Source: Mermis nigrescens
Lineage: Eukaryota > Nematoda > Enoplea > Mermithida > Mermithidae
Reading direction: 5' to 3'
NCBI GenBank assembly: GCA_036768485.1
Contig: JAVLUZ010000543.1
Location: forward strand, 62,001 to 126,000
DNA length: 64,000 nt
Position 1 is the stretch's first letter. Every line of letters begins with the position of its first letter. The position numbers were made by a program, and so were the translations under genes. The notes beneath the pieces are model-generated. The model worked only from the letters and a program-made list of their open reading frames with translations. It had not been told where the DNA came from and searched no databases. Positions 36,201 to 48,200 of this stretch are shown here, piece by piece.

Positions 36201-39200
36201 TTCAATCGAGCAATAAATGTGAATTTAGCCATCTAAATACCTAGATGCAAAGTAGACAGCTGTTCAAGAATAATACATCTTTTCCAAAATTAACTTTCAA
36301 CATAAATTTTTAGAATCATTATATTCGGCTTGCCATTATTGCATTGATCTGACAATGCACAGCATGACCGATCTGGGGGGTCAGCCGGTCTGGGGGAGGG
36401 GTCAAAAATAGAGTTTCTTGGGCCAAAATGACCTAAAAAATTGGCCTGAACGCTAAAATGGCGCAAAAACTACGTTATTACCATACCTGGGCGTGGGGGG
36501 TATGGGGGTATGCACCCCTAGAAGGCAAAATACCCAAACAAGAAATGGCAAATACCCAACAATACCCCCAGACTTTCACTTTTAAAATTTTCTTTTTTCG
36601 GGGTTTTTTATGCCAATCGATAGAAATCGACGAGAAACGTACAAAAATGGTGTTTTTCCGTCATAGCACTATTTTTAAGGCCAATATTTGACTTTGAAAA
36701 AAATTTTGCACCACCAGATCTTTGAAGCCGCCCACCTATGGTTATTACTCAGTTTCTGGTCAATTTGGAGAACTATTGAAGAAAATTTTCAGTTTTCATC
36801 CATTTTTGGACTTCATTTTGCTTCATTTTCCCGACAAAATTTTCCATTTTCCCATTCTTGGGTGGGGTTGGGACCCCCTCCAAACCCACATGTGCATGTC
36901 TGTATTATAACTACCTTAATCGGTAATTATAATTCGAAAAAATCTTAAAATCTATGTACGCATAAAATAATATGAAACAGAATATATAAGGCTTCGTGTC
37001 ACAGACAAAAATATAAAAACCGCTCGCCGATCCATTGCAGAGTCATTCAATTTTTTATACTAATTACTGGTTAAGATATTATTTGTTTACAAACACTCTA
37101 GCAGATGGGGCAGCGAAGCGCCCCATTTGCTAGTTATCCATTAAACCACTAAGCAACCAATCAAGCAACCGAACAACCATTTTGTAAAAAAAACAATTAA
37201 CTGAAGAATTGGCAGCTGATGTCAATGGGAAGACCGGCCTTTGTCCATGTCTGGGGTTTGGATCATACATGCAGCGGCTCATTTTGAATGGGGCTCCTGG
37301 CCATTTTTAGGGCGAGGGCGGGTGAATGACTTCCATCTTTTGGCCAAAACCGGTCAAAAAAACTTCTAAAAACTGTTACAAAATTCAATTCTCTCCGGAA
37401 ATGGGGTCAAAATTTTTTTGGTTCTGGGGATTGGGAACGACCCACTATAGGGGGATTCCCCACCCCTGTTACATGTATGGTTCAGATCGTTCATACAAAA
37501 GGGGGGACTGAAATCGCTGCCACTCAAAGCCTTCGCCTCCGCCTAAAATTGAGATTCTTTACCACCCTTTCCCGACTTTTGAGTAGAAGCTTGCGTTTTT
37601 TAATTTTTGGGACTTTTTGTCATTTTTGCAAAGAAAATTTGAAAATTGTCTCCCTTTTGTCTTCTTAAAATGTCTAGCCAGGCTCCCTAACGCCCACATT
37701 TATTTATTCATATTTGAATGGAAGAAAGGTCAGATAATTTTTTGTGAGATATATTTCTGTAGTTTTTTCGGTAGTTTTTGCACAATTTCAGGTTAAAACC
37801 GAATTTTTTAGGTCAGCGCTTTAAGTCGTTCCGCTTGGACCGACTTAACAATTCTGTCCTGGCTGTCCCCTATTGGGAATAATTATGGTTTACATGAGTA
37901 ATACAAATCGATAACTTTTGAAAATAAACTTATAAATTGAAAGCAATTAAAATGATTGAAATTTTTTTATACTTCTCTAGTTCTCGCTAGGTATTTTTCA
38001 TTTTTTGCCATCTGTTTTCGAAATGTAAACCGATATCACAAATTTCCTGCCTTTTTCTGGTGTAAACCGATTTCTTTTCTTTTAAATACAATAATTGCAG
38101 TCGTTGCCTACCTATGTACCAACCTTGATGTTTTTTGTAAAGTGTAACGAATTGTTGCATTTTTAGAAAGTGTAAAGTGGCATCAATTTACGTTTTTGTA
38201 TAGTGTGAAGTGGCATTACGGAGTTTACAGTTGGTAAAGTGTAAAGCGACTTAGTTTACCTTCGTTATTTATCTGGACGAAATCTTTATCTAATTTTATT
38301 TATGATTTTATTTGTGATTTTTGTTTTAGTTGGGCCATTTTGTTCTCTCATCCGGCCGACTATACCCCGGTGTGTACCACCGAGTTGGGCCAGGTCGTCC
38401 AGCTGAGCGACGAGTTTAAAAAGCGCGGCTTCAAACTGATCGCCTTATCTTGCAACGACAACGAATCGCACAATGGCTGGATTGAGGTTGCATTTTAATT
38501 AATTATCCGCCGATTATTAATTACTTATTAATTATTTCATTAAAACTGTCAACTTTTTGTTTAAACTTGTTTAAGGTACAATCATTTAGTTTACACTTTA
38601 CATCGTCTTTCACTAGTTAGATGCAAAAGTATCGCCTGTTGTACGTACCTAAACTATATGCATGTTATGGTGTAAAATTAGTGGTGTAAAGTTGATGGTG
38701 TAAAGTGGTGTAAGGTTGTAAAGTTGGTGTAAAGTTCGAGGTCTGTATTTGTTGGTTTCATTATATATGTATTATTTATTATATTCTTACAGTGGTCGCC
38801 ATGAAAGATGACGCGCTATCATCCTCAGAATTATGATAGAGGATGCGTCGCGAGCGCCGCGTTACGCCCATCATGCGCTATCATCTCTTTTTTCTATTAA
38901 GCGCCATTAACCTCAATCATCCCGTTAATCTGGCGATGCGGACGGCTCAATTTAACTATTAATAGTGCCAACAAGAAGGAAGCACGCCAGCATTCACGTG
39001 CGCGCTTCCTTGTTGGCGCTATTAATAGCTAAATTGCGCGGTCAGCATCGCCAGATTAACGGGATGATAGAGGTTAATGGCGCTTAATAGAAAAAAGAGA
39101 TGATAGCGCATGATGGACGTAACGCGGCGCTGCGACGCATCCTCTATCATAATTCTGAGGATGATAGCGCGTCATCTTTCATGGCGACCACTGTATATTA

Positions 39201-42200
39201 TCCAGTTATTTCCAACCCATTTTTCCATGTATCCATTTATACGATACGATTATCCATTCCATTTGTCAATTTGCTTATTTGGCTGATTTTTATCGATTTT
39301 CCGGCAATTAACGTTAGGTCAATTTTTTTGAATATAAAACGGTTTTATTGTTTGAAATTTAGAAATTTTTACTATTGTTTGAATGTTGTTTTTAAGCTTT
39401 ATTAATTTTTAGGGCATTCTGAGTCTTTCACATTGGCTATCTGATAATTAGGCTACGTTTTGTTGGGGTCATTATAATTTCTAAAAATTGCCAGAAATTT
39501 ACGGCTGTATCCTGAAACCTTATTTCCGTATTATTCGGCCAGAAACAAATCTGGTTGTTATCACATACGTCTCTGCTTTTATCTCAGATATGTACTGTAA
39601 CATTGGACTAATCCGTAGAATAATTGTTATAAAAAATTATAGATGATTTTTCACCATGTTATGACAGAGCAAATAAACTTTTGCTGAGCTATTCACTCAT
39701 TTATTTGCTTATTTATTTATTTATTTGTTTACTATTTGTTTATTTATTTATTTCTCACCTGGAATATCGTACACCGAAAGTTAAAAGTTCGATAAATCGT
39801 TTGTAGTTGACAATTTTTAATTGAAAATATTTGTCTTCGAAATTTTCGGTCATTATTTGCCCTTTCTGGTCAAAAATAGAAGTTTCTTTGCCTTCTGCTA
39901 AAAATAGCCGCCCTTCCAGCCCAACATTTCGAGATGTTTAAATTATGTGTTAAATTAATTAATTTATTTATCAAACTTCCAATTAATTCAATTTGGCTTA
40001 TTTTATTAAACGTATTAATTGAATTTTTAGTCTGAAATTTTTATTTTTTCTGTTTAATCGGAGACAGGTTTATAGATTACGTTAAAGGGCCCGAAATGTT
40101 TTTGTAAACCGATTTTTCGCCCGAAATTCAGAGGAGTCGAGTTATGCATTAGTGATGGAGGATCGTTAAATAAGGGTTGGGCCATGCATGGAAACTAGAA
40201 CGGGCTCTAAATTTCCGGTCGGACTTTTTAGGGGTGGAGTGGGTTGGATTTCGGGAAGGCTTTAAATTTCCAAAAATGGCAAAAACGTTTAATGTTCTAA
40301 AACGGCATTTATTTTTCCCAAAAAGTTGGGGGATGGGGAAGTCTTAGTTTCTTGGGGGTCTGGGAGTGTCGATTAAGGGATAAGGTTAAGTTTTATAAAT
40401 CTATAAAATATTTATAAAATCCTTAATTAAGTTAAGGTATCCCTATCATCCCTATTACGTGCATAATAGGATTCATACGTGTAAAGGATTAAAATTTTGG
40501 GATGGGCATAGTTAGCTATTGGGCGTAAATGACCTCATATTTTTGGTTAGAAATGGGGCAAACAGGACGTAAAAATGACCCATGTAAACACGGATAATTT
40601 TGCCGGAAATCGAGGGGTAAAAAATCTTAGCCTGTTACATGTATGTGTATTATGTATGGTAGGTACACTCACTCCTCGATACCATTTTGTACAAATAAAA
40701 ATGGATCAATGGTAGTTTCAAGTGTGTATAGAATTTTTAAAATTGTTTATTATTTTTTAAAGTGATTTTTTCGATTTGGAATTCTAATTTTTTATTTTAT
40801 CATATCAGCTATAGGACTTATTCATCCCTGTGATAGTAAAGTACTCGCCTGAATTTAGATCACCGTTCGTCGTTAGACTTTTCTCGTGTTAACCTATCTA
40901 ATCAAACATGTAAAACGGCTTGAAATTTGGAGGGGGGGTGAATGACCTCCAATTTTCGGCCAGAAAATGCCTAACAACGGCCTAAAAATTTGATTTTCTT
41001 CATGAATCGGGTCGGGGGTCAAAAATTTTCCGGCTTCGAGGGGGATGGGGGACGTCCGACTTTCAGTGGGCGGATTCCCCCCACCCCCTGTTACATATGC
41101 AGTGGTCGCCATGAAAGATTACGCGCTATCATCCTCAGAATTATGATAGAGGATGCGTCGCGAGCGCCGTGTCACGTCCATCGTGCGCTATCATCTCTTT
41201 TTTCTATTAAGCGCCATTAACCTCTATCATCCTGTTAATCTGGCGATGCGGACGGCGCAATTTATAGCTATTAATAGCGCCAACAAGGAAGCGCGCGCGT
41301 GAATGCTGGCGCGCTTCCTTCTTGTTGGTGCTATTAACAGCTAAATTGCGCCGTCCACATCGCCAGATTAACGGGATGATAGAGGTTAATGGCGCTTGAT
41401 AGAAAAAGAGAGATGATAGCGCATGATGGACGTAACGCGGCGCTCGCGACGCATCCTCTATCATAATTCTGAGGATGATAGCGCGTCATCTTCATGGCGA
41501 CCACTGTATGTATCCAATGTGATAACACACAGTTCTCGCCTCGGAATATGCAGAATTCTGAGAAGTTTAACCTTTGATAGAGGTGAGTTGCGATGAGTCA
41601 AATACTGATCATTACGCAAAACTTCATGTATGTATGGTATTTTTATTGCTCTTATTAGCATTTTTTCTCAACGAATAATTAATATCATTCGTCGAAACAG
41701 CTACCAATCGATGGAAGAGTAAATTTTCCATGAGCTTATTGTAAATAAAAAATATTTATGCACATCAGTTAGCACTTTACACTACACTTTAAAGTTACTC
41801 ACTATTCATTGAAAATTATATTTTTTTGACAAAATCACGATTCGTGTGGATGTGTGGATCCATGATATGAACAGCAAAACTTTTTACCTTTTTTACACAG
41901 CTTATCCCTTGGTCTAAACTTTAAAAAATTTCAATCAAAATCAATGGCCCTGACCTGCCTAAACAAGTGTTCGATTGACCGATTATACGCAAATTTTGCA
42001 TGTAAAAACAGCGCATTGTATAAGCAAAAACCTAATTATATCTTAGTATTTCCGAAATCAATGAGACAAATATTATAAATTCATCCGTAAGGGACTTGTT
42101 CTGAATATTTTTCATGATTTTGGTTGCACAAGAAAATTAATACGTTACGGTATGCCGAAAATTAAAACAGTAATATTTTTCCAATTTATTCTCCTTAACA

Positions 42201-45200
42201 TTCTAAAAGCTTCTACAGAATATTAAATATGTTTAAACTGTGGTGTAAAGTAAAAATCAGAAACTTTGTATGCTCTTAATGAAGAAAAAATTTTTCAACC
42301 GAATGATCCTAGTTTCACTTAGTGAAACTTATTCTTTGTTCCGACAAAAATTCAGATATTAAGCATCTCCGTTTCCTGAAGGTCCAATTGCCGCAAAATA
42401 CTGTATACCTTTTATACAGCTAGCTATATTCACAGATGGGCGTGGGGGTTTGAGGGGGTCTGGACCACACCTGGGCGTGGGTGGAGGGTTTGGGGGTATG
42501 CACCTCCGAGAAATTAAAATACCCCTCCCCAGAAACCAAAATATCACCCCCTCCCTGAGAATTCAATTTTTGAAATTTTTTTGTTTTTTTCGCAATTTTC
42601 TGATGCCAATGGATAGTGTTCGATGAGAGACGTTGAAAAATGGTGTTTTTTAGCCATACCACCATTTTTAAGGCTATTTTTTCACCTTATAAAAATATTG
42701 CACCCCCTTCCTCCAGAATGTTCTTGCTGCCCACGTGTGGTCTGGACCCCCAGCTCCCGACCCCAAATCGATAATTGCCGCTGGACTCCCCCAGATTCGA
42801 GAATTGGATTTTTCGCCCTATCCAGACCCCTCAGAATTTTCGCTACCCATGTATGGTTCTATTATCTATAGTAAAATTTCCATTGAAATAAAGTTGCCCT
42901 GAATGACCAAGACAAGGAGTCTGATTGATCCCTTGCTCGCTGATTTTGCATGCCAAAACAGTACAAACGCAAGCATAAAAATAATTATTTCCTGTCATTT
43001 CCGAAAACTACGGGCTGAAAATGTTCAGATAAAGAGGACTAACATTTTGGGTGAGGGGTCCATGCTATTCGGTGAGGGGGTAAATGCTCTGAAATTTTTG
43101 ACTGAAAATGGCTAAAAATCGACAAAAGTGTCATTAAAATTCGATTTTTGCCCAAAAAACGGGATGGAGGTACAAATTCGCAGCCTTTGGGGATGGGGTG
43201 ACGGCCGAGCTTGGATGGGAGTCCCTACTTAAACCCTGTTACATGCATGGCTTGCACGTAACGATCCAATATATTACAGTATGCTGAACATTCAAATTTT
43301 CATAATTTTTCTCTTTTATTTATACTCTAAATTGTTATCTTATTCTCTCAACAAATAATTAATGCCATTCGATGAAAATAGATTGCTCACTAGGAAAATT
43401 CTTTGCTACCGGCTTTGTGTATGCAAAAGAATTTTTCTGCTGGAATATATGGATTACTTTATACCGTTGGGCAACAAGCTAAATCTGCATTACAATTATG
43501 AAAAAATCTAACCAATTTACTTTTTATTGATTAATGAAGCACTTTAAACCTTAGTATTTTATGTATAAAAGAAAAATGAATCGGTCAATCAGCTGGTTCA
43601 GTAAAATGTTATAGATCAACACAGCAATCAGTAACCAGTCAGCATTTTCTACGAATGCAAAAAAATAAGTACCTACTGATAATGCAGATTATATGTAGGC
43701 AGTGCCGCATTCAGGAGGGGCAGGGAGGGGCTGCCCCCCTGGTCCGGAAACAAATGTTGAAAGGTAAGATAATGCATGGAAAGATGGAAAAATTGCGTGT
43801 CTTAGACGTAAAATCTTAAAATCTCCGACGCTTCGTGACAGATATGAAGTATTTCCCATAATTTCGGCTCAAACGCGACCATAAAACGACGCTTTTTATA
43901 GAATTTCAAGTATGAAAAAATTTTTTTCGATAAGCTCAAATTTTATGATCTTAATGGATGGAGCTTGTCGGCCGAATCCTGGATGTGGGCCTGTATCTAG
44001 ATAACTTATCTTTGCTGTATGCAACAATGTTTTTTTTGTACAAGGTCCGTTTGTACATATATATACAAAGATGGTCCCTAAGAGTCTTTGTACATTTTGT
44101 ACACACAAATTTTTGGGTACTATAATATGGTACAGTAGCGATTTTAGTGTGGCAAAAACAGAGTTGTTCGACCTTTGGTAGTGTATTTTAGCTATCTGAG
44201 GGCAAAAAGTACTAATAATCGTCTCAAAACGGCCCGAAGCGCCGAAAAATTTGAAATTTTTCTTTCCGAATCTGACATTAAAAAGATCGGCGCGAACCGC
44301 CGAAAATTTTTGCAAATTTTAAACCTTTTTTGTAGTTTTTGTCCCCCCCCCAAAAATCTTTGTACATGTACAAAGACGCTTCCCAAAAGTCTTTGTACAA
44401 CAGGAAAAATCTTTGCCGAATACAAAAAAACCGTGGTATGCAACAAAATTTTTTAGAAATAAAGCGAAATTTAAGAGACAAGTCCTCTTTATTCGAAAAT
44501 TTTCAGCCTTTGGCTCTTGGAAATACCCAGAAATAATTATTTTCATGTTTGCGTTTTTACCGTCTTGGCATGCAAAATTAGCGGGTAAGGGGTCAGTCAG
44601 ACACTTGTTTTGGTCATTCAAGGTAAATTTATTTCAATGAAAATTTCACTATAGATAATAGAATCTTGCATGGGCTGCAAAAAGTCTGGGGGTCTGGATG
44701 GGGCCAAATCCCAAAAAGTGCCAAAAATAGCTATTCTGGGAGTCTAACGGCAATTATGGATTTTGGGGGGGGCACCCGCCTGATTCTAGGGGTCCAGACC
44801 CCCACGCCCATTTGTGAATCGAACCAGCTGTATAAAACAAAGAATTTTGCTTCAATAGAACCCACGGGAAACGGATATTTGTTTCAAGTTTCTAACAGCT
44901 TTCAGAGAATATTGGAAAACTTTAAACTGTGGTGTAAATTAAAAATTAAAATTTATAAAAAAACTTTGCATGCTGCTAATAGAGGAAACAATTTTCAAAC
45001 AAGTGATCCTAGTTTCTTTAAGTAAGACTTATTGTTTGTTCTGAAAACAAATCAGGTATTAAGGCAAAAACATGAGAAAAACATAATTTTTTAAATTATC
45101 AAATACTAATTTTTTACAGATAAATCGAAAATGTTTGGCCTATAGATTTTAGAAATGTTAAGAGATAATTATTCTATGATTACGCAGTGTGTTGTTCTTA

Positions 45201-48200
45201 CATGCAAATTTTGAGTATAATGGGTCAATCGGACACTAGTTTGGGTACATAAGTCAGGGTATATTTATTTGATTGACATTTTTTAGACCTTAGACTCAGG
45301 CATAAGCTGTGTGAAAAAGGTAACAATTTTTGCTGTTCACGTAATGGACCCACAAGAACCGTAAATTTGTCTAATTTTTTTAATATTTTTATTGAATAGT
45401 GAGTAAGTTTAAACTGTAGTATAAAGTGTAAACTGGTGTGCATGAATAATTTATGCATTTATTTAGCTAATAGCAACTTTACTCTTCTATCGATTGGTAG
45501 CTGTTTCAACGAATGATATTCTTTATTCATTGAGAAAATCAAATTCTAATAAATGCAATAGTAAATGGTATAAAAACATAAAAATTTTCATGTTCAGCAT
45601 ACTGTAGTGCAACGAATTTTTGTTTTCAAGTCAAATTTTAGGAATATAAATTTAAAAAATATAGGTAGAAAATATTGAAAAAATTAACAAAATAATTTAT
45701 GCAAAAAATAGAAAAATAGACATAAGTGTTACAACATATAGGCAGTATAAGTCCTTAAAAGACTTTAGGGACTGTTAATTGTTTATAATTCTCGGCGAGT
45801 ATTATAGGACGTTGTAATTGTATGCTTGAGCAATGGTATTTTAATTCGTTGTTGAAATTTTTAGAATTTAATTTATTCTAAATTGCCTTAATTGAGGATA
45901 TAAAGAAATATGCAAATTTCGAAGGCAAATTTCCTTTTCCAATCATAGCCGATGAAACTAGACGCCTGGCTTTGCTGTTTGGTATGCTGGATCCGGATGA
46001 AATCGACAGCAAGGGCTTACCGTTGACGTGTCGAGCAGTATTATTTATTTTCTTTAATTTAAATTTATCTTTTAGGTTTTTTTATTTTTTAATTTAACGT
46101 ATATTTTTTTCATTTGTGAAAGTACTGTCGTTTTTTTGAGAGATTTAAGTCCAAAGCGAAAGAAGTCCGACTATGACATTTTAATCATTTATCCAAGTTT
46201 TTAAGAAATTCTTTTATTCTGCTGATCAGTAATTAACCCATTTTGCTTGCCTATTTTTTGTTTCTGATGTTTTTTAGGTAAACAATAATGGAATTTAAGA
46301 AGTTCTTAAAACTTATTAAATGACACATCGGCAATTAAACATTAGATTACAGTTATGTTTCGTAATATTGTAAAGTTATTTAAACAGGTTTACTCTAGTG
46401 CACGATACATACATATTTTTGATTCGTTTAGCTGTGTGGGTTACTGTAGATATAGATTAGGTTGTTCTATTTGCATCACTGATTAATATTCTTTGATCTG
46501 ATTGCCACACAGTGCTCGCCATTTAAGTTGACGCACTATTATTGTAATATTAATATTAGTTAATTCGTTGCCAGCGCCGCATTTTGTCAATTATTCTGTA
46601 TCAACTTCTTTTTTATTACAAGATATTATTTTCTAACATGCTGTTAATGCGGCGACGCAAATGAAGCGATTTATCTATTAATATCGTCAAGAAAACGAAG
46701 CGCGCACGTGAATGGCATTGATCCAACAGTATTCACGTGCACGTTTAAAGCCATTCACGTGCGCGCTTAGTTTTCTTGATGCTATTAATAGCTACATAAA
46801 TTGCTCCGTCTTCGATGCTGCTTTAACGGCACGTTAGAGAATAATGTCCTATAATAAAAAACAAGTTGATACAGAATAATGAACAGAGCGTGGCGCTGGC
46901 GACGCAGTATCTAACATTAATCTTACAATAATAATTTTACGTCGACTGTCATGACGAGCACTGTAGTTCCCTATTCGTTATGCAATTAATTAATGAATTA
47001 GATATTTATGATGTAACTAAGATTATATGGGTTTATTAAACATAACACATCGAAACATTGGTTCCATTTTTCATTTTGGGATAATACGCAGGCAGTTTGG
47101 TCCTCTGCAGTCGTCAAGGTTTATCCTGAATTATTTTAAAAACTAGTCTTTGGTAACTACTGGGATTTTCCAATTTAAAAAAATGTTTTGTTCTTCATTT
47201 TTGCAATTTTATAACCATTTATGACCTTTTTGTATGTTTAAAATTCTCTTGTCATTTTTCGTTTTTTGTTTGTTTCTTTCCATTTTTTGATTGAATATTT
47301 TTTAAAATCATTAGTTTTGTAGTTTTTTATTTCCGTCTCTATTTTTTTTATCAAATTGTGTTCGCCTAATTGTCTTTCAAATAACTTGTTACTAACCCCA
47401 AAATTTTGAGCCTATAAGTTTGACAAAAACTTGTTTGAATGTTGGACTTTTTAAATAATTTATGCTTATTATTTCAAGTAGAATAAAAATCTGATATGGT
47501 GTGCAAAAATCTAATCTTGTTTCTTGTCTCGTAATGTGGAATAGTTATTTTTTTCAAAAATGTATGACATACATGCATGTGCTTTATATAGAGTATATAT
47601 GCAAATGAAAATACAAACAAATAAAAAATAATTATTATTATTATCTCGTAATGTATGTATATACTCGATTCTTGGAAATTATAAAAACGGCGATGGAAGA
47701 AAAGTGTAGAGTGAGGTGAAGTAAATTTAATCGAAATAAAAACGAATACATGATTCGTTGATTTTAAATCCCAAATTTTATTTTTAAGGGAGTTTTATTA
47801 CTGTAAACCATTTTTTATTACAATCGTCCTTTTAACAATTTAGGTTTTCGTCATAGGACCGGATAAACGCTTGAAATTATCCATTTTGTATCCAGCTACG
47901 ACAGGAAGAAGCTTTGAGTAAGATCAATCATTATTAGCCTCGTCCATCGTTAAAAGAATTAAATTAACATAGTTGCGAAAAATAAATTGATAAAAAGTTT
48001 TAAAAATAAGTTATATGTTTAAAATTACGATTATATTGAGACACTTGAAAAATGGAGTAGGAGGACTTATTAATAATTTTTACGATATAAATCGAAATTC
48101 TTAAATTATTTTAAAATTATATTTTAAATTTAATCTTCAATATATACTTCTTTATATTAATAATATAATTTTATGCTTCTTTTTATATAAAGCATCTATA

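Larger units (their letters stand above)
41640..45610. repeat. Inverted-repeat cluster in PRDX6 intron 3
   Basis: Segments at about 41660-42060 reappear inverted at about 45160-45560, and 42800-43010 reappears inverted at 44490-44690. A middle block (42190-42350) recurs at 44880-45060 in direct orientation, and a third copy of the end module lies near 43260-43400. The result looks like a diverged large foldback with local rearrangement. Confidence 0.6.

Noticed and set aside
38790..39193. Palindrome as replication origin or bacterial regulatory site
   Set aside because: Three dispersed family members with shared ends make a transposable foldback element the simpler reading.
43896..44621. Several 70-140-residue frames
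   Set aside because: They are translations of the TTTGTACATGTACAAAG repeat in multiple frames, present wherever the repeat occurs.
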